A DNA stretch of 64,000 nt from JABAAW01 sp965216605 (GTDB lineage Bacteria > Pseudomonadota > Alphaproteobacteria > JABAAW01): assembly GCA_965216605.1 (NCBI GenBank), contig CBDCGG010000002.1, positions 930,001 to 994,000 on the forward strand. The letters run 5' to 3'. The position numbers and the translations under genes are program-made. Numbering within the stretch: position 1 is the first letter of the stretch; every line of letters starts with the position of its first letter. The notes beneath the pieces are model-generated. The model saw only the letters and a program-made list of their open reading frames with translations, was not told the origin of the DNA and searched no databases. Positions 53,667-60,399 of this stretch are shown here, piece by piece.

Positions 53667-54037
53667 CGCAGCAGCTCAAAGCTCAAGGCTTGTCCCAAAG
53701 CCTGTTCTAAATTTTGTTCCTTAGGCGGCGCAGGAGGGACGCTCGCACGCAACTCTTCCGCCGCGTCCTCCGCCTCCAAGACGCGCACCTGACGCGGGTC
53801 GGCAACGCGCAGCTCTTGGAAGTGCTTGACGGCAAGTTGTTCCAAGCGCGTCAGGCGCGTTAGGTTGGCATAATCGGCGCGCAAGACCACCAGACGCGAA
53901 CGTTCTTCCCCGATAGCTCGCTCCAGCTTTGCGACCTCACCGCGCACCGAGCGCAGATTCGTGTTCTTCTGCAAGGCGAAGCCCAGCGTCAGAAAGAAGG
54001 CCAGCAAGCCCAGCCAAGTCAACGCGCGTCTCATCAA
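53663..54037 (-). CDS. ftsL: Cell division protein FtsL
   Basis: The 124-residue bitopic protein has a transmembrane helix at about 5-22 followed by a leucine-zipper-like coiled coil (about 30-85: V-A-K-L-E-R-A-I, L-V-V-L-R-A-D-Y, L-T-R-L-E-Q-L-A). FtsL sequences are poorly conserved; size, topology and the position between rsmH and ftsI define it. Its partners are FtsQ and FtsB. It ends in a Pro/Glu-rich tail. Confidence 0.88.
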   Translation of the reverse strand: MMRRALTWLGLLAFFLTLGFALQKNTNLRSVRGEVAKLERAIGEERSRLVVLRADYANLTRLTRLEQLAVKHFQELRVADPRQVRVLEAEDAAEELRASVPPAPPKEQNLEQALGQALSFELLR

Positions 54038-55101
54038 GCCGCCATCAATAGCGTGTTGGACAGCTTTTCGACCGCACGCAAGCGTGCACTACGCGCGCGC
54101 GGATTCTCGGAAACTTCCAACGCGCCCGCGCGGCGAGGACGGCGCACAAGCGCGCTGTAAGGTGCACGAGCGGGCGAAGGCAGCGCATCGCTGCTCCCGC
54201 TGTTTGTGTTGCTTGGCAGGTCTTGTAAGCTCGCGCGGTGGCGTGGTTCGCCTATCTTGTCGTGTCCTGTCCATGTCGAAAATTGCCGCTTGACGATTCT
54301 GTCTTCCAACGAGTGGAAGGCGATGGCGACCATCCTGCCGCCCGTGCGTAGCAGGCGGTCGGCTTGCTGCAAGCCTTGTGCGATTTGCGCGAGTTCCAAG
54401 TTGACGGCGATGCGTAGTGCCATGAAGGTTTTTGTTGCAGCATCGATGCGTGTGTAGCGTTTGTTTTGTGCGCGCACCAGCGTTGCGAGCGCGAGGGTAT
54501 CTTGCGGCAGTTTACCCTCAGCGCGTGCTTGTGTGAGGGCGCGCGCGATGCGCCGTGCGTTTCGCTCTCCGCATAGGTACAGGATTTGGGTGAGGTCTTC
54601 TTCGGATGCGCGTTCGAGAAATTCTTGTGCACTTTCGCCCGCAAGAGCCATGCGCATATCGAGAGGTCCTTTTTGTTGAAACGAGAATCCTCGTTGGGGA
54701 TTGTCGAGTTGCGGCGACGAGAGTCCGTAGTCGAACAGGACTCCGTCGAGGCTGTGGAGATTGTCTTCGCCCAGCAGCTCTACGCTTTGTGCGAAGAAGC
54801 CTTGCGTGAGCGAGAAACGTGCGGCGTGCGCTTGAAAGAAGGGCTCGTTTTTGCCGTAGGCGATGGCTTCCGGATCGCAATCGAGGGCGATGATACGGCA
54901 CGATGTTTCTTGGAGCAGCGCGCGCGCGTGTCCGCCGCGTCCGAAGGTTGCGTCCAGCACCAGCCCTTCGCCGAGCGGAGCGAACAGATCGACTACCTCG
55001 CGCGTCATGACGCTCGTGTGCGTTCCATGATGCGATGGAGGCGTACGTGTTGTTCGCGGTGTTGTTCGCGGTGTTGTTCGCGGTGTTGTTCTCTTGCCCA
55101 T
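54034..55101 (-). CDS. rsmH: 16S rRNA (cytosine1402-N4)-methyltransferase
   Basis: RsmH (MraW) methylates C1402 of 16S rRNA. After an N-terminal T-T-P-R repeat (residues 5-18, 12-bp period) the conserved part starts H-T-S-V-M-T-R-E-V, then D-A-T-F-G-R-G-G-H (AdoMet loop), D-G-V-L-F-D-Y-G-L-S-S, G-F-S-F-Q-Q-K-G-P-L-D-M-R-M and F-H-S-L-E-D-R-I-V-K. Length 355 exceeds the usual 310 because of the N-terminal repeat and a Ser/Asn insert near 300. It follows mraZ with a 7-bp gap. Confidence 0.95.
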   Translation of the reverse strand: MGKRTTPRTTPRTTPRTTRTPPSHHGTHTSVMTREVVDLFAPLGEGLVLDATFGRGGHARALLQETSCRIIALDCDPEAIAYGKNEPFFQAHAARFSLTQGFFAQSVELLGEDNLHSLDGVLFDYGLSSPQLDNPQRGFSFQQKGPLDMRMALAGESAQEFLERASEEDLTQILYLCGERNARRIARALTQARAEGKLPQDTLALATLVRAQNKRYTRIDAATKTFMALRIAVNLELAQIAQGLQQADRLLRTGGRMVAIAFHSLEDRIVKRQFSTWTGHDKIGEPRHRASLQDLPSNTNSGSSDALPSPARAPYSALVRRPRRAGALEVSENPRARSARLRAVEKLSNTLLMAA

Positions 55102-55108
55102 GATGGAT

Positions 55109-55636
55109 CTAGCTCGGTGGCGGAGGGCTAGCGAAGGGGGCGAGGGTTTGTTTCAAACGCTCCTTGTTCCAACGCTTGAAACTTTGCTCGCTGAAGATGA
55201 CGAAGCGGCGCGCGAAGCCCACGAAGACGGCGACCTCGCGCAGCTCGATCGCTTCCAGAAAATCTTTCGGAAGAAGAATCCTACCGTTGTTGTCGAAGGC
55301 AAGCCTGCGCGCGGCGGCGACAATTTGTGCCATCAGGCTGTCCTCGTCGTCCGAGAACATGGCGGTCGTCGTTTCTATCGTCGTGCAGATACTGTGGAAG
55401 TGCGCAGGGCATAACGCCTCCAGACGATTGCCGCGCGGCGAGGGAAAGGCGTAGACGGCTTTTTCGTTTTCTATGTCGCCGTTCGACTCAATGTCTGCTT
55501 GGGTTGTTTGGGCTGTCCCCTCATTTTGATTGTAGTTCTGCACGAGCGCTTGACGAAACTCGGAGGGCAACGAGACGCGCCCCTTCGCGTCAAGACGATT
55601 TCTGTAAGTACCGCTGAAGGTTCGCAAAATAGACAT
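55109..55636 (-). CDS. mraZ: Transcriptional regulator/division protein MraZ
   Basis: MraZ opens the dcw cluster and in E. coli represses it. The start is the ATG at 55636, where M-S-I-L-R-T-F-S-G begins. The two AbrB-like halves are visible: L-D-A-K-G-R-V-S-L-P at 17-26 and N-N-G-R-I-L-L-P near 122. The linker after the first half carries a 25-residue Asn/Thr/Glu-rich insert. Length 175 versus about 150. Period-10 direct repeats upstream may be its operator. Confidence 0.92.
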   Translation of the reverse strand: MSILRTFSGTYRNRLDAKGRVSLPSEFRQALVQNYNQNEGTAQTTQADIESNGDIENEKAVYAFPSPRGNRLEALCPAHFHSICTTIETTTAMFSDDEDSLMAQIVAAARRLAFDNNGRILLPKDFLEAIELREVAVFVGFARRFVIFSEQSFKRWNKERLKQTLAPFASPPPPS

Positions 55637-55700
55637 AAGCAGAAGGGATGGCAGAAGAGGCGAAGTGAGGCGAGAAAGTGGGGAGCAAGGGAGAAAAAAC

Positions 55701-55726
55701 CACTTTGTTGCACTTTGCGCCATTTT
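55701..55726 (-). promoter_or_regulatory. Candidate MraZ operator
   Basis: On the minus strand AAAATG, AAAGTG and AAAGTG occur with an exact 10-bp period, 65-90 bp before the mraZ start. MraZ is known to bind direct repeats with about 10-bp spacing (TGGG cores). The cores here deviate (TGGC, TGCA, TGGT). Confidence 0.4.
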
Positions 55727-55847
55727 ATGGGAAAGTATCCCCCTTATGCAAGAAAAAAGACAAAAAAAATAAAATCCTCTACACTGCTATAGATTCCTGC
55801 TCGATTCTTTCTTGCTCCCTTTTTTGCCTCGTTGCCCCCTTGTTGCC

Positions 55848-55934
55848 ATGAAAAATCTTGTTTTTGCCATCATCCTGCTGCTGCTCTCTGCGCTCGCCCT
55901 GTTTTGGACATTTTTCCCGCCCATTCTGCCTTGA
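55848..55934 (+). CDS. Tiny hydrophobic peptide (28 aa), possible
   Basis: The ORF reads M-K-N-L-V-F-A-I-I-L followed by a Leu/Ala run and W-T-F-F-P-P-I-L-P. It is one potential transmembrane helix with a positive N terminus. No Shine-Dalgarno is seen. It lies in the otherwise gene-free 55637-55992 interval between the divergent mraZ and trpF. Confidence 0.3.
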   Translation: MKNLVFAIILLLLSALALFWTFFPPILP

Positions 55935-55943
55935 TGTCTCAAC

Positions 55944-55985
55944 ATTTTTACGGGCGCGCGTAGCAAGCAACGCGCTATGTGCGTT
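55944..55985 (-). repeat. Edge module and hairpin of the palindromic repeat (fragment R10)
   Basis: TTTTTACGGGCG is followed by a hairpin with arms GCGCGT and ACGCGC. This is a minimal copy directly upstream of trpF. Confidence 0.6.
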
Positions 55986-55992
55986 AATTAAA

Positions 55993-56652
55993 ATGCGTGT
56001 CAAAATCTGCGGTATCACGCACGAGGACGATGCTCGCTTCAGCCTTCAACTTGGGGCGAGCATGCTCGGCATCGTTTTCGCTCCTCGTTCGCCGAGATAC
56101 CTCTCGCCTGAGGCGGCGCGGAGGCTTGTTCAGGCATCGCCGCCTGATGCTGTTTTCGTCGGAGTCTTCGTTGATGAGGAGCCTCGAGCTGTACTCGATA
56201 TTGCGAAGGAGGTGGGGCTCAAAAAAATACAGCTGCAAGGCAGCGAGACACCTGAAACTTGCCGAGAACTCAACGATAGCATTCCTACCATCAAGGCTTT
56301 TCGTGTCGATAAAAACTTCCTGCGCAATCCGCAGCAGCCCGAACAGTATTTGGCTGTGGAGGCGCATCTTTTCGACAGCCTCTTGAAAAAATCCTTGAAA
56401 AAAACTTTGAAAAAAACTTTTCTTGAGGGCGGGAGCGGACAGGTGTTCGATTGGAGAATTTTGCAGGGTGTTCCGCGTTGTAAGCCGCGCATTCTGGCGG
56501 GAGGCTTGAACGAGCGCAACATCGATGAGGCGGTCGCGGCGGTGCGTCCTGATGCGGTTGACCTTTCCTCGTCGTTGGCGGAGGAAGGGAATCCTCGGCG
56601 TAAGGATTTTGACAAAATGAAGCGATTCTTCCATAAGTTAGAGAGTCTTTAA
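55993..56652 (+). CDS. trpF: Phosphoribosylanthranilate isomerase
   Basis: TrpF catalyses the third step of tryptophan synthesis. The start is the ATG at 55993, where the conserved M-R-V-K-I-C-G-I-T begins; open frame upstream is not conserved. L-G-I-V-F-A-P-R-S-P-R, G-V-F-V-D-E-E, V-G-L-K-K-I-Q-L-Q-G-S-E, I-L-A-G-G-L-N and D-A-V-D-L-S-S-S-L follow. The 219 residues include a lysine repeat (L-K-K-S-L-K-K-T-L-K-K-T, 12-bp period) near residue 135. The usual neighbours trpB and trpA are absent; mutM follows 3 bp later. Confidence 0.94.
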   Translation: MRVKICGITHEDDARFSLQLGASMLGIVFAPRSPRYLSPEAARRLVQASPPDAVFVGVFVDEEPRAVLDIAKEVGLKKIQLQGSETPETCRELNDSIPTIKAFRVDKNFLRNPQQPEQYLAVEAHLFDSLLKKSLKKTLKKTFLEGGSGQVFDWRILQGVPRCKPRILAGGLNERNIDEAVAAVRPDAVDLSSSLAEEGNPRRKDFDKMKRFFHKLESL

Positions 56653-56655
56653 TAA

Positions 56656-57525
56656 ATGCCTGAGCTGCCAGAGGTTGAGACTGTCCGTCGCTATCTCGAC
56701 GGGGTGATGCGGGAGCGAGAGATAGAGAGGGTTATTCTTCACAGAAAGAATTTGCGTTTTTTCTTTCCTGAAAATTTTTGCAAGGTTTTGGAAGGAGCGA
56801 GAATTGCTAGGGTTTCTCGTAGGGGAAAGTTGATTGTGATCGTTTGTTGTAAGGGAGGTAGGGAGTTCTTATGGCTGGTGCATTTGGGAATGTCGGGGCG
56901 GTTGTTATGGTTTTCTTGCAGGGGAGATGATGATGAGGTTGTTCGGCACAGGCATGTTTGCGTTCGCTTTGTCGGGGGGGGTGTTTTGTATTATGAGGAT
57001 GCAAGGCGATTTGGTTTTATGGAGTTGGCGGAGGGGGGGGAGGATTCGCATGATTCCTTAAGATTGGATCGGATGGGTATCGAGCCTTTGTCCGAGGAAT
57101 TTACGGGGAGGTGGTTATGGAATACGATTAACAGGGGAGTTGCGAAGGGGGGCAGGGGGGAGGGGCGGATAATTAAGGATATATTGATGGATCAGGCTTG
57201 TATTGCGGGATTGGGAAACATTTATGTTAATGAGGCTTTGTGGGGTGCGCGGGTTCATCCTTTTCGGCGCGGGGGGGTTATTTCGCGTATTGAGTGTGGC
57301 AGGATTGTTTCTAACATTAAGAAGGTTTTATTGGCTGCTATTTCTATGGGGGGCAGTTCGTTGCGTGACTATCGTGGGGGAGATGGGGAGTTGGGTTATT
57401 TTCAGATGCGGTTGTGTGTTTATGGTCGCGGGGGGGAGGTGTGCAGGAGACGGGGTTGTGGGGGTTGTGTTGTGAAGGTGATGCGGGGGGGGAGGGCGAG
57501 TTATTTTTGCGAGCGCGTGCGCTAG
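56656..57525 (+). CDS. mutM: Formamidopyrimidine-DNA glycosylase
   Basis: MutM excises oxidised purines such as 8-oxoguanine. The N terminus M-P-E-L-P-E-V-E-T supplies the catalytic Pro and Glu. H-L-G-M-S-G-R-L and D-A-R-R-F-G follow, and the helix-two-turn-helix has A-G-L-G-N-I-Y-V-N-E-A. The C-terminal zinc finger is atypical: V-C-R-R-R-G-C-G-G-C, then F-C-E-R-V-R and the stop, so the last Cys of C-x2-C is Val. The coding strand is exceptionally G/T-rich throughout (G 34, C 4 over 57421-57480) and ends at island R8. Length is 289 residues. Confidence 0.92.
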   Translation: MPELPEVETVRRYLDGVMREREIERVILHRKNLRFFFPENFCKVLEGARIARVSRRGKLIVIVCCKGGREFLWLVHLGMSGRLLWFSCRGDDDEVVRHRHVCVRFVGGGVLYYEDARRFGFMELAEGGEDSHDSLRLDRMGIEPLSEEFTGRWLWNTINRGVAKGGRGEGRIIKDILMDQACIAGLGNIYVNEALWGARVHPFRRGGVISRIECGRIVSNIKKVLLAAISMGGSSLRDYRGGDGELGYFQMRLCVYGRGGEVCRRRGCGGCVVKVMRGGRASYFCERVR

Positions 57526-57530
57526 AGTAT

Positions 57531-57753
57531 TGACGGATGCAAAACATAGCGTGTTCTTTGAACCTGTCTGCCTATGTTCGCGCTTTTTTGATTAGGTAAC
57601 ATACGCAAGACGAGCAAGCCGAAAGGCGAAGCGAGTTTTGCGCATGGGGGTGTGGGGGAACGAAGTTCCCCCGCAAAAAGCGCGCCGCGAGCGGGCGCGT
57701 AAGCGCCTTCTACACACTTTGCGCGAAGCGCAAAGTGTGTAGCCTCTTATTCC
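57531..57753 (-). repeat. Modular palindromic repeat island R8
   Basis: Edge ATTGACGGATGCAAAACAT is followed by diverged sequence, then a hairpin GGGGGAAC/GTTCCCCC, GGCGC/GCGCC, the long hairpin CTACACACTTTGCGC/GCGCAAAGTGTGTAG (as in R1) and CCTCTTATTCC. Its first slots are diverged. It lies in the gene-free stretch 57526-57956. Confidence 0.82.
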
Positions 57754-57820
57754 AAAAAGAAAAGAAGAAATCTAGTCGCAGTGATTTAGAAGAATGACTT
57801 TGGTAGCACCAAGCGCGTAG

Positions 57821-57928
57821 ATAAAGCGCACTTCGTGCGCTCCACTGACGCAGGGTCTTTGTGGGGGGAATTTATCCCCCCACCCCCGCGTGCGCTTAGG
57901 CGCGCGTTTGTTTTGCGTTCGTAAAATT
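57821..57928 (+). repeat. Modular palindromic repeat island R9
   Basis: In opposite orientation to R8: hairpin GCGCAC/GTGCGC, CACTGACGCAGGGTC, hairpin GTGGGGGG/CCCCCCAC around AATTTAT, hairpin GCGTGCGC/GCGCGCGT and the edge GTTTTGCGTTCGTAAAA. R8 and R9 form an inverted pair about 70 bp apart. Confidence 0.85.
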
Positions 57929-57956
57929 AAAAATTGTTCGTGCATACAGATAATAT

Positions 57957-58739
57957 CTACCTCATCAACAGCACCACCGCCATCCCCCCCGTCAGCACGC
58001 TCACCCCAACCCATAACCCCAAAATCGAAATCCGCAACACAAGAAAACTCCCCACCATCGCCCCCAAAATCTGCCCCGCAACCATCACAAACCACGCACG
58101 CCACGCAAAGCCCACAGTGAAAGAAAAAATAACTAACGCACCCAAATTGCTCGACATATTCAAAACGCGCGTCAAAGCAACCGCACCCCGCAACCCCATC
58201 CCCCCGATCCCCGTCAAAACCCACAAGAAAAATGTCCCCGCGCCAGGTCCAAAAATTCCATCGTAAAAACTAACCCCACGCATCACAATATATTCCCAAT
58301 ATCTGCCTTTCTTGTTGATGCTTTTTTTCTTATTTTTTTTGTCCTCAATTTTTTTATTCTGCTCTCGCTCCTCCCACGCACGCCACAAAAAATAACCGCA
58401 CGCTGCTAACAAAATTACTGGTATCAATAACTCTAAGAAAGCCGAATCTAACAAAGTCGCACACACAGCACCCACACTCCCCCAAACAAGGCAAGGCACA
58501 ACATAACGCAACATCACAACACGAAACGATATTCCATCAAATAATCCCGCGCGAAAATACCGCGTCGTCGCAACAACCTTGCCAACAATACTCTGCAACT
58601 TGTTCGTCGATAAAGCCTGCAGAGGAACAACGCCATACAATAACAAAGCAGGAATGCCAATCAATCCTCCTCCCCCCACAACAGCATCGATGGCTCCCGC
58701 TACCACCCCCGCAACAAACAATAAAAACTCTGGCATCAT
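57957..58739 (-). CDS. TSUP (TauE/SafE, YfcA-like) family transporter
   Basis: The 260-residue polytopic membrane protein has about eight helices. The family pattern is seen in A-G-A-I-D-A-V-V-G-G-G-G-L-I-G-I-P near residue 15, L-S-T-N-K-L-Q-S-I-V-G and F-Y-D-G-I-F-G-P-G-A-G-T-F. Members export or import small anions such as sulfite or organosulfonates; the substrate here is unknown. A charged loop of K-K and N-K repeats sits near residue 130. The coding strand is G-rich near its 3' end, next to island R9. cobD is directly upstream. Confidence 0.88.
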   Translation of the reverse strand: MMPEFLLFVAGVVAGAIDAVVGGGGLIGIPALLLYGVVPLQALSTNKLQSIVGKVVATTRYFRAGLFDGISFRVVMLRYVVPCLVWGSVGAVCATLLDSAFLELLIPVILLAACGYFLWRAWEEREQNKKIEDKKNKKKSINKKGRYWEYIVMRGVSFYDGIFGPGAGTFFLWVLTGIGGMGLRGAVALTRVLNMSSNLGALVIFSFTVGFAWRAWFVMVAGQILGAMVGSFLVLRISILGLWVGVSVLTGGMAVVLLMR

Positions 58740-58758
58740 ATCTCCTGTATCATGATCA

Positions 58759-59910
58759 TCACACTAAAACTCCGAACAACAATGCTGCCCCCAAACCCAA
58801 CTCTAACCATAGCGTAACCTCGACAAGCTTGCGAGCGCGCATAATATCACGCCAAGAAGGCTCCCCTCCGTCCCCGATCTCCTCGCCCGCCTTCCATACC
58901 TCTCCGTGCAAGCGATACTCTCGCACTCCGCCAACCCTCACGCCCAAAGCCCCCGCCATCGCCGCCTCAGGGTGCGAGGCGTTCGGAGAATTCACAAAAC
59001 CCTCCCTAACCCAATCTCGCACCGAAAGCGCGTCTCGCCGCAATATCCGCGAAGCATCGCGTCCCGATAATCCTCGCAAACAAAACGCCGTGAAGGCAAA
59101 AGACCCCGCCGTCAGACGAGATGGCACAAAGTTCGCGACATCGTCCAAGCGCGCCGCAAAACGACCGAACAACCCGAATCGTGCGCCTCGATAGCCAAGC
59201 ATGCTGTCCAAAGTGTTGATCGTCTTGTAGGCAAACAAGCCTCCCAGCCCGAAGAAAACATAGTAGAACAAGGGAGCAACCGTGCCGTCCGAGCAGTTCT
59301 CCGCCAAACTCTCCAACGCGCCGCGCGCAACCCTGTCCTTGGAAAGAGCGCGCGTCTCGCGTCCGACAAGGTGCGAAAGCCATCCCCTTGCTTGTGCGAG
59401 TTTGCCCTCGCGTAAGGCACGCTCTACACAGCCGACATGCCTATCAAGGCTGGCGTTCGCGATCAGCACTCCGCACACGACTACCCCTCCTATCCCAACC
59501 CCAAGCCAACTCCATCTTCCCCCGCCCGCCTGCCACAACAGCCTATCGGCAAGAAACCCCGCCCCGAACGCCATCACCACCAAGCCGCCGCACAGGAAAG
59601 CACCCCGCCAAAAGCGCGAGATAAACCCCGCGCGGTTAAACATCTTTTCCGCTCGCTCGACGAGCGATCCCAACAAGACGACAGGATGCAACTGCGGCGC
59701 AAAGAAGACTCGCTCGAACAAACGATCCGCGAGCAGCGCGCCCGCACACACGAACAGACGCAAGGAGGCAATTGTTGCAAACGATTCTTCGTCGAAAAAA
59801 TTTTCCAATTTTCTGTTGAGTGTTGAGCGTTTTGGGAAATTTATCCCTGAGTTGAGTGGTGCTGCTACTTGTCTTGTCGGCAGTATCGTGCTATGCTCGC
59901 CTTTATGCAA
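58759..59910 (-). CDS. cobD: Adenosylcobinamide-phosphate synthase CobD/CbiB
   Basis: This membrane enzyme joins aminopropanol (phosphate) to cobyric acid in cobalamin synthesis. The core starts A-D-R-L-F-E with H-P-V-V-L-L-G near residue 75. E-S-L-A-E-N-C-S-D-G-T-V-A-P-L-F-Y, K-T-I-N-T-L-D-S-M-L-G-Y-R and S-P-N-A-S-H-P-E-A-A-M-A-G-A-L-G-V follow. The start is uncertain: the TTG at 59910 adds about 50 residues that are not conserved and has no Shine-Dalgarno. No other cob genes are in the window. Confidence 0.88.
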   Translation of the reverse strand: MHKGEHSTILPTRQVAAPLNSGINFPKRSTLNRKLENFFDEESFATIASLRLFVCAGALLADRLFERVFFAPQLHPVVLLGSLVERAEKMFNRAGFISRFWRGAFLCGGLVVMAFGAGFLADRLLWQAGGGRWSWLGVGIGGVVVCGVLIANASLDRHVGCVERALREGKLAQARGWLSHLVGRETRALSKDRVARGALESLAENCSDGTVAPLFYYVFFGLGGLFAYKTINTLDSMLGYRGARFGLFGRFAARLDDVANFVPSRLTAGSFAFTAFCLRGLSGRDASRILRRDALSVRDWVREGFVNSPNASHPEAAMAGALGVRVGGVREYRLHGEVWKAGEEIGDGGEPSWRDIMRARKLVEVTLWLELGLGAALLFGVLV

Positions 59911-59981
59911 GACGCAGAGGCAACGCAGTTTATGTCCCCCCCCTTGTTTCGCGCGTCTGCGATGGCGTGCGAGGGGAGCGC

Positions 59982-60362
59982 ATGAGAGTGAACATGAGAG
60001 TGAGTTTGGGGGTGGATTTCGAGCCGAGCGATGTCGCCGAAAGGACGGGACAAAGGATAGGAGCAGGTAGCCACGCGCTGCTGAAAGAGAAATCCAAAGT
60101 CGAGCCTCCGTCGCTCTACAAGGTCATGCTGCTCAACGACGACTACACTCCGATGGAGTTTGTCGTCGGTATTTTGCAAGCGCTTTTCAAACTCTCGCAT
60201 CAGGAAGCTGTTTCGATCATGTTGCAAGTCCACAAGAAAGGGGTCGGCATCTGCGGACGCTATCCCTACGACATCGCCGAGAGCAAAGCAGCCCAAGTGG
60301 TGGGCGCGGCGCGAGCGAGCGAACATCCGTTGCAGTGCGTCATCGAAAAAGACCAAAAATAA
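59982..60362 (+). CDS. clpS: ClpS, ClpA adaptor
   Basis: The 126-residue adaptor delivers N-degron proteins to ClpAP. I chose the ATG at 59982 because GAGGGG lies 5-7 bases upstream; longer open frame exists but is not conserved. The core starts Y-K-V-M-L-L-N-D-D-Y-T-P-M-E-F-V, with V-H-K-K-G-V-G-I-C-G and the C-terminal P-L-Q-C-V-I-E. Substrate-pocket residues N-D-D and the H of V-H are present. clpA follows 37 bp later. Confidence 0.95.
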   Translation: MRVNMRVSLGVDFEPSDVAERTGQRIGAGSHALLKEKSKVEPPSLYKVMLLNDDYTPMEFVVGILQALFKLSHQEAVSIMLQVHKKGVGICGRYPYDIAESKAAQVVGAARASEHPLQCVIEKDQK

Positions 60363-60399
60363 AGACAAGAATAAAAAACAAGCGTAAAAACAAAAAATC

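Noticed and set aside
54586..55131. 181-codon plus-strand ORF opposite rsmH
   Set aside because: It mirrors conserved rsmH codons and has no independent start signal.
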